A stretch of 64,000 bases of DNA from Mesorhizobium sp. B2-8-5 (GCF_006440675.2 NZ_CP083951.1:3877501-3941500); one strand, 5' to 3'. Counted from the first letter of the stretch, positions 46,809-55,627 are shown. Program-made: numbers and translations. The notes: a model not told the origin generated them from the letters alone.

Positions 46809-47898
46809 GGTTCCCTCGCAATGCCTGTTCGAATGCTGCCAGTCCGTCCGGTCCGCCAACCGGGAAGTAGGCCACGCGGCCAGGGTCAGGCAGCCATGGC
46901 CAGCCGCGCTGCTGGAACAGCGCCTTCCAGTCGTTCCACTGCGGCATGTCGACCGGCACCGCCACCATCTGGCCTTTCAGCGCATGCCAGCGCTCGCCGA
47001 AGCGATAGCCCTTGCCGCTGCGCGCCATGCCGAACAGCTTGAACAGGTGCGGCCAGCGTTCAGCGAACGCCGTCGCCGCAGGATTGGTCGGGCCGTCGAG
47101 CATGTGCGCTATCACCCATGCCATCCACACCGGCCCGAATGGCGGCGCATAGTCGTCGGCCTCCGCTGCCGGCTGTGCCTTGGGCGGCAGCTTCTCCCAC
47201 CGCTTCTCGGCGAGGTAGACGGCGAAGGTGCAGATCACCGTCCGGCCGCCGACCTTGGCGCTGGCCACGTAATCGGCCATGCGGTCGGCCGCGGCGTCGC
47301 GCTCCTCGTCGGTCAGCTTGCGCGCCTCGGCCAGCGCCTTCGGCCCGCTGTCGCTGATGTAGCTCGGCCAGGCCGGATGCGTTTTCTTCAGCCAGCGCTC
47401 GATTGCCTTTTCTTCCTCGCGCGTGCGCTCTTTCTCAGATTCGTTCTGGTGGGTCGTTCTAAGAGGGTCGTTCTTAGGTGCCGGCTCTGGACCGGCAGGG
47501 GGTGCCGGCTCTGGACCGGCAGGGGGTGCCGATATACCGGCAGGGGTGCCGGCCTGTCGGCAGGGGTCATCCGGCTCGCGATCGGCCTCTTTCACGCTGC
47601 GCGGATCGGCATGCTTCGGATCGAGGATGACGCGATAGACATGCGGACTGTCACGCCCGTTCTCCTCCTCCTGCTCGTAGCGCTCGAGATAGCCGGCCTT
47701 GACCAGCCGCTCGATCGCCTCGAACACCGTCGAGCGCGCGCAACCCATTTCGTCTGCCATCTTGACCTGGCTCTTGCGGCACCAGCCGAGATCGTCGGTA
47801 TGGCGCCCGAGCACGCAAAGCACCTGCAGATCGCGCGGCTTCAGCGACCTGTCGGTCGCCGCGCGCGCCGGAATGATGGAAAGGCGAGGCCCAGTCAT
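46777..47898 (-). CDS. Winged-helix replication-initiator-like protein
   Basis: A 373-residue protein with an N-terminal winged helix (LQVLCVLGRHTDDLGWCRKSQVKMADEMGCARSTVFEAIERLVKAG, about residues 25-72). A Pro/Ala-rich linker (PAGPEPAP repeats, about 115-145) and a C-terminal region with SYISDSGPKALAEARKL and FGPVWMAWVIAHM follow. The linker is encoded by four palindromic iterons, as in lambda O. Initiator function is inferred from domain type, position and iterons; a regulator role is the alternative. Confidence 0.6.
   Translation of the reverse strand: MTGPRLSIIPARAATDRSLKPRDLQVLCVLGRHTDDLGWCRKSQVKMADEMGCARSTVFEAIERLVKAGYLERYEQEEENGRDSPHVYRVILDPKHADPRSVKEADREPDDPCRQAGTPAGISAPPAGPEPAPPAGPEPAPKNDPLRTTHQNESEKERTREEEKAIERWLKKTHPAWPSYISDSGPKALAEARKLTDEERDAAADRMADYVASAKVGGRTVICTFAVYLAEKRWEKLPPKAQPAAEADDYAPPFGPVWMAWVIAHMLDGPTNPAATAFAERWPHLFKLFGMARSGKGYRFGERWHALKGQMVAVPVDMPQWNDWKALFQQRGWPWLPDPGRVAYFPVGGPDGLAAFEQALRGNHDAGGREAAE
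47477..47566. repeat. Four palindromic iterons, candidate phage replication origin
   Basis: Two identical 24-bp units (47477-47500, 47501-47524) each hold TGCCGG-N7-CCGGCA. Two shorter units (47525-47544 and 47545-47566) hold TGCCG-N6-CGGCA. To the left (47441-47475) are short direct repeats (GGGTCGTTCT twice) in a relatively AT-richer stretch. All lie inside the initiator-like gene. Confidence 0.6.
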
Positions 47899-48440
47899 GC
47901 CTGAACCGCCTTACTGTGCTTGCATGTCCAGCGCCGGAACTGGAGATCCATGCGCATTTTCTCTTGCCGAGAAAGCTGGTCGACGCGGCTTTGCAGATAC
48001 GCGGCTTGGGCCTTGATCAGCCCAACGTCTCGCCTGCAGTCGCCGGAGTTTCGAAGCAAGGAAACGATAAGCTCCCAGTCGGGAGCCTCCTTGACGCGCG
48101 GAGGGGCCTTACGGCGGACACGGAAGCTTTCGCCATCCCATTCCTGCAAACCGGCCCATTCCGGCAGATCGGCAACCGTCAGCACTCCGGGAGACGTCAC
48201 ATACCAGAACCGATCCGACCAACGCAGCGCGCCGTCCTGCTTTTCGATCGAATCGCGCAGGAAGTCGCCGCGGCTGATCTTGATCTCATAGGCGCTAGCC
48301 CTGAAGCCTTGCGAATGCGTCGGCTCCAACGTCCAGAAATCGATCCGCCTGGCACCCGAAAAGAAGCCGAGTTCACTGGCCCATATACGGCCGTCAGAAA
48401 GCGCTATCAGCGCGTCGATGATGTCGCGCGCCGTGATCAC
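47895..48440 (-). CDS. MmcB-like nuclease-fold protein
   Basis: A 181-residue protein (start GTG 48440, overlapping the methyltransferase stop). It has RIDFWTLEP, YEIKISRGDFLRD and SDRFWYVTSPGV, the pattern of MmcB-type PD-(D/E)XK proteins (E-x-K core). MmcB takes part in mutagenic DNA repair in alphaproteobacteria. The C-terminal part is helical and basic. Confidence 0.65.
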   Translation of the reverse strand: MITARDIIDALIALSDGRIWASELGFFSGARRIDFWTLEPTHSQGFRASAYEIKISRGDFLRDSIEKQDGALRWSDRFWYVTSPGVLTVADLPEWAGLQEWDGESFRVRRKAPPRVKEAPDWELIVSLLRNSGDCRRDVGLIKAQAAYLQSRVDQLSRQEKMRMDLQFRRWTCKHSKAVQA

Positions 48441-50383
48441 TCCGCCGCCTCCAGCACGAGCTCGCAGCGCACGTTGCATTCCGCGAGCAGTTGGATCATG
48501 CGCGGCGGCACGCTGTTGCCGACCAGATGATACTTTTCCGTCTTGGTCAGGCGGCGCGTCTTGCCGTCCATGGTGATTTCGTCCGGTAGCGCGCCGGGCT
48601 TGAAGCCGTGCGCGGCGGCGCCTTCCTCCGGCTCCAGCATGCGGATGCCGATGTCGTCGATGTAGTGCGGAACACCCTTCACCATCACCTCGACGAGGCC
48701 ATAACGAGCCTTGCCAGTGAGCGCGCCGAGCGGCTGGCGCACATCGTCATCCTGCTTGCCCGAACCGAAATAGTGCTGGAGGAAGCTGAGGATCAGATGC
48801 GCGTGGCTCCCGCCGGCCGAAACGGTCGACAGCGGCTCGTCGATTGGCCGTCCGTCGCGATTGGTGCCGTGCATGTTGCCGAGCGTGGCGGCAACAACAC
48901 CCTGTGTCGAACCGAGCGTCACGATGGTCGACAACGGATCCTCAGCCGATCGGCCGGGCTCACCCGTATTGTGTTGCGCCAGGAAGGCCGCCACCATCGC
49001 ATGCTTGCCACCGCCGGCGACCTGTGCGCCGATCGGCTCCTGGATGTCGAGACTGCGCGGGGCTTGCCCCTCTCGCTCGCCGTAGCCAGCCTGGATAAGA
49101 TTGGCCGCTACCACGGCGTGACGCGGCGCGCCGGCCATCACCGTGTCCAGCGGCTCGGTCGGCATATAGCCGTCGCCATTCTGGTTGAATTTCGCCATAT
49201 GTGCCGCGACGAGCACGCGGTCTTCCTTGCCTGTCGTGGTGCCGAGAGGCTCCTCGAGGTCGCGCGGCGAGGATTGCGCCGCCCGTCCGCCGGCCCCGAC
49301 GATGGTCGCGCCCATGACAGCGATGCCGGACGAGGTGTGCAGCGTATTGACAGGTTCCTCGACCGACTGGACACCGTTGCGCTTGGCAGCGCTTTGCTGA
49401 TCGGTGCGGATCAGCGTCGGCGCCACAACCGACATCTCGCCGCGGTGCGCCGTCGTCAGGGTCCGCAATGGATCGTCGGCGGAATGCACCCTGTCGTCGC
49501 CGGCATGCGTGATCGGCACGATGAACGGCTTCGCCGCATCGACGACATAGCGCATTACGCCCCGTGCCGTGCGGCGCAGCGTGGCATCGGCCAGCGGCTT
49601 CTTGCGGCCGAAGATCGACTTCACCGGCAGCGACCAGTCGATGATCGTATGCGCGCCTACCCACGGCTTCAGTCCCAGCTGCTTTGCCACCTTGCGCGGC
49701 GCATGCGTGCGCGCCGGCCAGGCGATCGACCCGCCATCGGCCTTGGCGACGCCGAAGAAGCGTTTGCGGATCGTCGGCACGCCATAGTCGGCGCAGACCA
49801 GCACACGATGCTCGAAGCTGTAGCCGAGCCCGCGCAGATGCTTCAGCCAGGCGCGCCAGATGCGGCCCTTGTGGCGAGGATCCGGTATCAGCCACTGCTC
49901 GGCGATCGGCACGCGTTCGCCCTTCGCCGCCACCGTGCCGTCGAGCCTCAGCACGCGGCCGGTGGCCGGATCGCGCTTGGCGATCAACGGCCCCCACGTC
50001 GTGATCTCCTGGACGTTCTCCATGGTGATCACTTCCGGCCGAACCGTGCCTGCCCAGCGGCAGATCACCCAGGCGAGCGAGCGCCGCCGCTTGCTGACCG
50101 GCTTCGAACCCTTGGCGACCGAGAAATGCGTGCAGTCCGTCGACGCGTGCAGCGCGCGCACGCCACGGCCAGCCGTCACCTTTCGCGGGTCCGCCTCGAA
50201 CACATCGCAGCGCAGGTGGCGGGTGTGCGGATGCCGCTTTTCGTGCACGGCGACGGCCACCCGATCATGATTGATCGCGACGTGGACATGGAAGCCGGCA
50301 TCCTCAAGACCGTCGCAGCCGCCGCCCATGCCAGCGAACAGAACGACCGTCATGCGGTTGTCGAGTAGGAAAGGTGCGTTCAT
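48437..50383 (-). CDS. DNA cytosine-5 methyltransferase with internal repeat region
   Basis: A 648-residue C5-MTase. AdoMet motif I is VVLFAGMGGGCDGLEDAG (about 13-30), the catalytic Cys is in STDCTHFS (Cys about 84, instead of the usual PCQ), and the ENV motif is at about 122-124. The C-terminal GNSVPPRM closes the fold. Between about 296 and 565 it carries eight degenerate repeats of 32-39 residues, each with (E/D)-x-P-(L/V/I)-x-T, probably replacing or extending the target-recognition domain. Overlaps both neighbours by 4 bp. It may protect phage DNA. Confidence 0.88.
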   Translation of the reverse strand: MNAPFLLDNRMTVVLFAGMGGGCDGLEDAGFHVHVAINHDRVAVAVHEKRHPHTRHLRCDVFEADPRKVTAGRGVRALHASTDCTHFSVAKGSKPVSKRRRSLAWVICRWAGTVRPEVITMENVQEITTWGPLIAKRDPATGRVLRLDGTVAAKGERVPIAEQWLIPDPRHKGRIWRAWLKHLRGLGYSFEHRVLVCADYGVPTIRKRFFGVAKADGGSIAWPARTHAPRKVAKQLGLKPWVGAHTIIDWSLPVKSIFGRKKPLADATLRRTARGVMRYVVDAAKPFIVPITHAGDDRVHSADDPLRTLTTAHRGEMSVVAPTLIRTDQQSAAKRNGVQSVEEPVNTLHTSSGIAVMGATIVGAGGRAAQSSPRDLEEPLGTTTGKEDRVLVAAHMAKFNQNGDGYMPTEPLDTVMAGAPRHAVVAANLIQAGYGEREGQAPRSLDIQEPIGAQVAGGGKHAMVAAFLAQHNTGEPGRSAEDPLSTIVTLGSTQGVVAATLGNMHGTNRDGRPIDEPLSTVSAGGSHAHLILSFLQHYFGSGKQDDDVRQPLGALTGKARYGLVEVMVKGVPHYIDDIGIRMLEPEEGAAAHGFKPGALPDEITMDGKTRRLTKTEKYHLVGNSVPPRMIQLLAECNVRCELVLEAAE

Positions 50384-50931
50384 CGTCCCGCCTTCAGCCA
50401 TGCGGCGAAATCGGCGCGCAGCGCTTTCCACGCTTCGGCCGGCGCCCCGCCATCGTTGAGTTGCTTTCGTGAGGTGACGCCGAGGATCGAGCGCACGCGC
50501 TGCGCCACGCGGTCATCCGTCAGCGGGCGTTCCAGCCCGTGCCGTTCCTCGAGGTAGACCTTGAAGCGCGCATCCTGGCATTTCAGCGCGCACTCCGTCG
50601 CGAAGTTCTTCGACTGTGCCGGCTCACCCACGGGCTTGTTCCGGCGCACGGGCTCGCCACGCAGTTCATGGATTTCGGAAAACGCGCGCGCCAAAAGGTG
50701 AAGCAGGAAGCGCACCGTATCCGGCGCCCCGCAGACGAAGGCGACCTCGTCGACGCTGGCATGATCGCCGAAGCGAGCAAGCACATAGCGCTCGCCATAA
50801 TCGCCGCGCGCCTCGATCAGCGCGCCGGTCTCGTCATGCGCGCGCGTCCAGTCGCACGGGCCGAGCGCGTCGATCGCGACCTTGATGGCCTTGAGCCTGG
50901 TGGCATCGGGCGAGAGCGCATGTGCGTTCAT
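50380..50931 (-). CDS. Hypothetical phage protein
   Basis: A 183-residue protein (MNAHALSPDATRLKAIKVAIDAL...). A middle region (VDEVAFVCGAPDTVRFLLHLLARAF) looks helical and ERPLTDDRVAQRVRSILGVTSRKQLNDG is helix-turn-like. No family recognised with confidence. It overlaps the methyltransferase and the gene upstream by 4 bp each. Confidence 0.6.
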   Translation of the reverse strand: MNAHALSPDATRLKAIKVAIDALGPCDWTRAHDETGALIEARGDYGERYVLARFGDHASVDEVAFVCGAPDTVRFLLHLLARAFSEIHELRGEPVRRNKPVGEPAQSKNFATECALKCQDARFKVYLEERHGLERPLTDDRVAQRVRSILGVTSRKQLNDGGAPAEAWKALRADFAAWLKAGR

Positions 50932-51224
50932 CCCGGCATCCGCCCGTGCTTGCGCATGGCGCGTCCGAGAACGGTGGCGGCGCGCTCCAGCGATTTGCGC
51001 GCAGCGATCTCGCCGGGGCCGAACTTCGCCTGCGCCAGCCCGTCGGCAGCGCTCGCCACCATGCGGCAGGCCTCCATGATGTCGTCATCGGCCTTCGAGG
51101 CTTTCGGCTTCGCCACGGTCGGGGCCGCCAGCCGCTCGATCTCGGCAAGCAGCATTTCGCGCACCACAGGGGCCAGCTTGCGGGCAAGCTTGCCCTCGAT
51201 CTGGTTTTCGACAGGCGCGGTCAC
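50928..51224 (-). CDS. Hypothetical phage protein
   Basis: A 98-residue, helical, Ala/Lys-rich protein (MTAPVENQIEGKLARKLAPVV...). Coupled to both neighbours by 4-bp overlaps. No family recognised. Confidence 0.6.
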   Translation of the reverse strand: MTAPVENQIEGKLARKLAPVVREMLLAEIERLAAPTVAKPKASKADDDIMEACRMVASAADGLAQAKFGPGEIAARKSLERAATVLGRAMRKHGRMPG

Positions 51225-51514
51225 GACGCGCCTCCATTGACGAAACCGACCAGCGCGCGCCGATAACGCTCCACCATCGCGGCTCGCTCTGGCGGCACCT
51301 GGCCGGTCGCATCGCGGACCGCGAGAAGGGCGGATGTACGCATGTCGACGAAGGCCAAGCCGACCTCAAACGATGCCCGCCGGCACGCTTCGACGATCGA
51401 GCCGCGATATTTGAGCAGCACAGAATCCGGTATGCGCAAAAGGATGTCGGCGCGCGCCTGGTTGCCGTCGGCATTGTAGAGCTGGCGCAGCATCGGAAGC
51501 ATGGTGTCGGTCAT
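51221..51514 (-). CDS. Hypothetical phage protein
   Basis: A 97-residue helical protein (MTDTMLPMLRQLYNADGNQARA...). The LLRIPDSVLLKYRGSIVEACRRASFEVGLAFVDMR segment is characteristic but not recognised. Translationally coupled to its neighbours. Confidence 0.6.
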   Translation of the reverse strand: MTDTMLPMLRQLYNADGNQARADILLRIPDSVLLKYRGSIVEACRRASFEVGLAFVDMRTSALLAVRDATGQVPPERAAMVERYRRALVGFVNGGAS

Positions 51515-51807
51515 GGTGCGCTCCGTGTTTCACATGGCACAGACGCTGTAACAGCCTGTTGCAGAATGGTTTTTCGCGTCACGCGGCGGCGTTTCGCGCC
51601 GTCGACATGGAAATCCATCGGTCGAAGGCGCAGCGCCTTGCAGAGCGCCAGGAAGCTGCCGATGGTCAGGTTCTCGCCGTTCCTGGCGCGGCTGATCATG
51701 GCGACGTTGAGCGTCGGCCAGGTGGCCACCGCCTGGCGGATCGAGATGCCGTCGAGCCGCCGGCGAACGGTCGCGGCGAAGCGGGCGCGGTCGAAGGGAT
51801 CAGCCAT
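51511..51807 (-). CDS. XRE/Cro-like helix-turn-helix protein
   Basis: A 98-residue protein with a Cro/C1-type HTH: VRRRLDGISIRQAVATWPTLNVAMISRARNGENLTIGSFLALCKAL, residues about 14-60. The tail is basic. It may regulate early genes. Overlaps both neighbours. Confidence 0.75.
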   Translation of the reverse strand: MADPFDRARFAATVRRRLDGISIRQAVATWPTLNVAMISRARNGENLTIGSFLALCKALRLRPMDFHVDGAKRRRVTRKTILQQAVTASVPCETRSAP

Positions 51808-51994
51808 CGCGGGCCTCGTCGCTGGCGATCTGGCGCTGCAGCGCCTGGCGCAACGCGTCCATGTCCGATGCCGTCACGGCGCCCGGAGTCACGATCATCG
51901 GCCCCGCCGGCGTCGTGACGATCTCATATGACGGCAGCGGACGGCGAAACAGCGCCAGCACGAACAGGCCAAAGGCGGTGATCGGATCGCGCAT
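51800..51994 (-). CDS. Small protein with N-terminal hydrophobic segment
   Basis: A 64-residue protein (MRDPITAFGLFVLALFRRPLP...) with a short hydrophobic stretch and SYEIVTTPAGPMIVTPGAVTA. ATG 51994 shares one base with the stop of the helicase-methyltransferase. Unknown function. Confidence 0.55.
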   Translation of the reverse strand: MRDPITAFGLFVLALFRRPLPSYEIVTTPAGPMIVTPGAVTASDMDALRQALQRQIASDEARDG

Positions 51995-54864
51995 CACTCC
52001 GCCGCCTCCGCGATGTCGTCGCCGATCACGAGCTCGTCGCCGTCCTCGCTGTAGGCGTATAGCAAGCCGTCGTCGAAACCGTTCCATTCGCGATCGAGGT
52101 CGGAATCGGATAAGGCCAACAACTGATCGCGAAGCGCACGCAACGTGCGACGGTTGTCGCCCGCCTTGGCTTCCGCGATCGTTTCCGCGATTGCCTGTCG
52201 ATATTTCTTGCCGGTCTCCGCCGCGATAGCGGCATCGATGTCGTCGAGGCCGAGCATGTCGAACATGGTCGGGATGGCGCGCTTGGCTTCCGCCTCCTGG
52301 CAATAGCGCAGGCCGTCGCTGAAATAGGTCGCGCTAAGCTCGGACGCCTGCCCGCGGCGCCCCTTCAGGATGGCGCGGTAGGGCACCGTCATGAGCCCGC
52401 CGAACGGGTCATAGATGATGTCGCCGGCGTTGCTGTAGCGGTCGATCAGCCGGTCGACGATGTCGAACTGCAGCGGGCAGACATGCTTTTCGAGATTGCG
52501 GTGAGCCTGCTCGCCATTCAGCGTGCGCATGCGCACGACGTCGTGCCAGACGCCCGGATCGCCGGAACGCGGATCGAGCGTCATGTAGGTCTTCGACAAA
52601 GCATCGCGCGCGGCCAGTTCCTCGCCGAGCTGCACATGCCTCTCGAAATCGTAGATCGCGCCCTCGAATGAGCGCTGGAACAGTTCGCGCAGCGGCTTCG
52701 GGCCGAGCCGCACCAGCTCGTCGGTCGTCAGCAGCCGGTCGCCGGAAGACGGCCAGAAAGCGTGCGCGTCGAGCTGCCAGCGCGCCAGCGTATAGCCGCT
52801 GCCCGGCACCTGGGCGCGCCGGTCGCCGTCGCTCCAGCGCATTGTCAGCTCGGTGCCGTGGTCTTTCCGCGTGCCGGTGAGCCCTTTTGTTTTCGTCCCG
52901 TCCGCGTAGACAAGCGGCTTGTCATGCACCACCGGCTCGTCGGCATAGCCGCGCGAGAGATCGCTCTGCGGCCGGCGGAAGAGCAGCACATATTCCGGAC
53001 AGCCGACGCCCATCTTGGTGGCGTCCTTCATCATCTCGGAATAGGTCAGCCGATAGGTCTGGTTGTTTTCCTTCACCACATCGGTGACGACGGTGATCAT
53101 GCCGATGTACTGGAACCCGTGCTTCAGGTAGTGGAAGATCGCCTCGGCATGGAAAGGCGAGACGGTCGGCACGCCTTCGCCGGTCACCGAGCCGAACAGC
53201 ACGCGGTCCTTGACGTGGATGCAGGCGAGCCGGCCGGGCTTCAGGATCCTCAGCAGCTCCGGCGTCAAAAAGTCCATCTGCGCCCAGAAATGCGCATTGT
53301 CGTCGGTGTGGCCGAAGTCGTTGTAGCTCGCCGTGTATTCATAGTGATTGGCGAAGGGGATCGAGGTGATGATCTCGCCGATCGACGCGTCGGCCGTGCG
53401 CCGCGCCTCCAGCACCGCGTCATTGTGCGCTATGATAAAACCGTCGCCGCGCTCCTCGCGCCGCGCCACGCCGATCGAGCGCTGCAGCACGTCGTCCAGC
53501 GGCAGGCCGTCGAGGCCGTAGCGGCGGATGATCTCCGCCATGCGCGCCATCAGCCGTTCATGCTCGGCCCATTTGCCTTCAAGGTTGCGGCGCACCTCGC
53601 GCTCGGCCTCGGAATAGATGATGTCGATGCGGCATTCTTGGCGCTGGCCGAAGCGCACGATGCGGTGCACCGCCTGGATGAAGTCGTGGAACTTGAAGCC
53701 GATGCCGACGAAGATGGCCCAATGGCAATGTTTTTGGAAATTGTTGCCGGCGCCCGACATCTCCGGCTTGGTGGCAAGATGCCGGAACCGGCCATGCTTG
53801 AAGCCGACGGCATTTTCTTCGTTCGCCTCGATCGACTGCGAGCCATAGATCGAGCGCCGTTCGTCCTCGAGGTCGTGCCACAGCACGCTGTGCGCTTCAG
53901 GATTCTGCGCGATCAGTTCCGACATCTTGGCGATGCGGGCGGGCAGGCTGTCGCGCTTGGCCGCGCTCGCCTGCGTCACGCCGAGCGCGGTGTTGCGAAT
54001 GAGCAGGCCCTGGCCGTCGCGGTCGTAGCCGGCCGTCGAATGGTCGATCGGCACCTCGTGCCAGTTCACCGTCACGGCCGGCAGCACATAGCCGGCGTCG
54101 TCGAAGCCGAGGTCGGCCGGCGATTGCAGGAACACCGCCCAGCTGTGCACCCACAGCCAGAACTCGTCTTCCTTGTGCGGGAACAGCGTCAGGTCGCCGG
54201 CCGATTCCGAGTTGCGTTGGAAGAAGCGCGTCAGCGCCTGGCCGGTGTCCATCACGCCGAGGAAGCCGGCATAGTGGATGAGTTCCTTGGTGCGGTTCGG
54301 CGACGGCGTCGCCGTGGCGACGAATTTGAAGCGCACCGATTTGAACAGCGGCAGGAAGGTCTGGAACGTCTTCGTGCCATAGCCGCGCAGCACCGCCGCC
54401 TCGTCGAGCGAGGCCGCGACGAAGCGCGACACGTCGATCTTGCCGGCGAGGACGCTCTCGTAGTTGGTGAGATAGATCAGGTCCTCGCCTTCGATTTCGA
54501 CGTTGGACTTGATGAATTTCAGCGTGACGCCGGACTCGTCCTGGAACCGCTCTTCCGCCTCGGCGAAGAACTCGTGCCGCACGCCGAGCGGGATGACGAT
54601 CAGCCGAAGGCCCGGCTCGAACTGGCCAACCAGGCGCATCAGCTCGATCTGCATGAAGGTCTTGTGCAGGCCGAACGACGCGAAGATGGCGCGGCTGCCG
54701 CCCTTCAGCGCCCAGCGCACGATGGCCCGGCAATGTGGCGCGCCGGCCGGGTTGATGTCCTCCGGGGCGACGTCGAAGCCGTCCGCCTTGGCGAGCTGCA
54801 TCTTGCGGCGCAGGAAATCGAGATAAGGATCGTCGGCGATCGGGTGGGCGAGAGGCGCGTTCAT
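51994..54864 (-). CDS. Helicase - DNA methyltransferase fusion
   Basis: A 956-residue protein. The N-terminal SF2-like half has a degenerate Walker A (FASFGLHKT, residues about 61-69, His replacing the Gly of GKT), a DEA box (SLDEAAVL, about 152), FVATATPSPN motif III and motif VI (QAVHRIVRFGQ, about 397-407). The C-terminal half is a beta-class N4/N6 methyltransferase: catalytic motif IV is TSIPF (about 500-504, usual S/TSPPY) and motif I is DPFGG (about 819-823). It probably translocates along and methylates phage DNA. ATG 54864 overlaps the HNH gene stop. Confidence 0.8.
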   Translation of the reverse strand: MNAPLAHPIADDPYLDFLRRKMQLAKADGFDVAPEDINPAGAPHCRAIVRWALKGGSRAIFASFGLHKTFMQIELMRLVGQFEPGLRLIVIPLGVRHEFFAEAEERFQDESGVTLKFIKSNVEIEGEDLIYLTNYESVLAGKIDVSRFVAASLDEAAVLRGYGTKTFQTFLPLFKSVRFKFVATATPSPNRTKELIHYAGFLGVMDTGQALTRFFQRNSESAGDLTLFPHKEDEFWLWVHSWAVFLQSPADLGFDDAGYVLPAVTVNWHEVPIDHSTAGYDRDGQGLLIRNTALGVTQASAAKRDSLPARIAKMSELIAQNPEAHSVLWHDLEDERRSIYGSQSIEANEENAVGFKHGRFRHLATKPEMSGAGNNFQKHCHWAIFVGIGFKFHDFIQAVHRIVRFGQRQECRIDIIYSEAEREVRRNLEGKWAEHERLMARMAEIIRRYGLDGLPLDDVLQRSIGVARREERGDGFIIAHNDAVLEARRTADASIGEIITSIPFANHYEYTASYNDFGHTDDNAHFWAQMDFLTPELLRILKPGRLACIHVKDRVLFGSVTGEGVPTVSPFHAEAIFHYLKHGFQYIGMITVVTDVVKENNQTYRLTYSEMMKDATKMGVGCPEYVLLFRRPQSDLSRGYADEPVVHDKPLVYADGTKTKGLTGTRKDHGTELTMRWSDGDRRAQVPGSGYTLARWQLDAHAFWPSSGDRLLTTDELVRLGPKPLRELFQRSFEGAIYDFERHVQLGEELAARDALSKTYMTLDPRSGDPGVWHDVVRMRTLNGEQAHRNLEKHVCPLQFDIVDRLIDRYSNAGDIIYDPFGGLMTVPYRAILKGRRGQASELSATYFSDGLRYCQEAEAKRAIPTMFDMLGLDDIDAAIAAETGKKYRQAIAETIAEAKAGDNRRTLRALRDQLLALSDSDLDREWNGFDDGLLYAYSEDGDELVIGDDIAEAAE

Positions 54865-55253
54865 GCCGGCATGCCCTCCATAGCCGTGGCAGAGGAGGGC
54901 AGCGCCCTGCGCTTGCGGCGTTTACGCTTCGGCGCGATGCCTTTGGCCAGGTCGCGCCGCTTCTGGTTCTGCAGATGCGTGACCATCTCCAGATGGTTTT
55001 CGCGGATGCAGAGCCGCACGCGGCACTTGTGATCGAGCTGTTTCTTGCCGGGAATGATCCCGTTTTCGTTGGTCCAGTTGACTTTGTGGACGGCCATGGT
55101 CTGGCCATCGAGCGTCATGCGCGGATAGCCGCCGCCGCGCCCGTTGCCTGAATCGGGACCGCGCCAGATATGGCAAGGCGTGACGTAGCCCATGTCGACG
55201 ATCTCGACACAGGCGAATATCCGGTCGCGGATAAGGGCGCGGCGGTCGCTCAT
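54861..55253 (-). CDS. HNH endonuclease (homing-type)
   Basis: A 130-residue protein with the phage HNH pattern: CHIWRGPDSGNGRGGGYPRM near the N-terminus, VHKVNW, LDHKCRVRLCIRENHLEMVT as the HNH metal motif, and a very basic tail. Such genes are often mobile; here it is translationally coupled on both sides, suggesting a stable phage function. Confidence 0.85.
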   Translation of the reverse strand: MSDRRALIRDRIFACVEIVDMGYVTPCHIWRGPDSGNGRGGGYPRMTLDGQTMAVHKVNWTNENGIIPGKKQLDHKCRVRLCIRENHLEMVTHLQNQKRRDLAKGIAPKRKRRKRRALPSSATAMEGMPA

Positions 55254-55627
55254 GCGTGACCTCCCACTGGTCCGTCCATAGGAGACTCAACAAGGAAGCC
55301 GCCGCACAAAGCTGAGATCGCCGTGACAGCCTCCACAAGCCACTGCTTCTTGAACGTTGGCGAATTGGCCTCTTCCCAGTCGACCGGAAGATGAGCGAGT
55401 GCTTCGGCGCAGGCTCTCGCATCGGCCATGCTGTCAAATCGGAAATGATGCGTCGCTCGCCGGCCCGTGGCGATGTGGGTGACCGTGAAGCACGGTGTTC
55501 CGTCCAGCAATTCGGCATCGACGGCTTTACTCACCGCAAGGCCGCTGATGATATCGGCGTCGACGGTCAGCCCATCGCCTTGTGACAGCGCGATCTTGAC
55601 CGTGCCCTTTGACCAGGTGAGGGTCAT
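55250..55627 (-). CDS. Hypothetical phage protein
   Basis: A 125-residue protein (MTLTWSKGTVKIALSQGDGLTVD...) with alternating beta-strand pattern in the first half and a helical ACAEALAHLPVDWEEAN segment. Overlaps neighbours by 4 bp. Function not recognised. Confidence 0.6.
   Translation of the reverse strand: MTLTWSKGTVKIALSQGDGLTVDADIISGLAVSKAVDAELLDGTPCFTVTHIATGRRATHHFRFDSMADARACAEALAHLPVDWEEANSPTFKKQWLVEAVTAISALCGGFLVESPMDGPVGGHA

Noticed and set aside
48437..54864. A complete restriction-modification system.
   Set aside because: Methyltransferases are present, but no restriction endonuclease is recognisable; the HNH genes look like phage packaging or homing-type nucleases.
52762..55032. 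A 756-codon rightward frame over the helicase-methyltransferase gene.
   Set aside because: Shadow frame; the leftward frame has recognisable helicase and methyltransferase motifs and start/stop coupling to neighbours.
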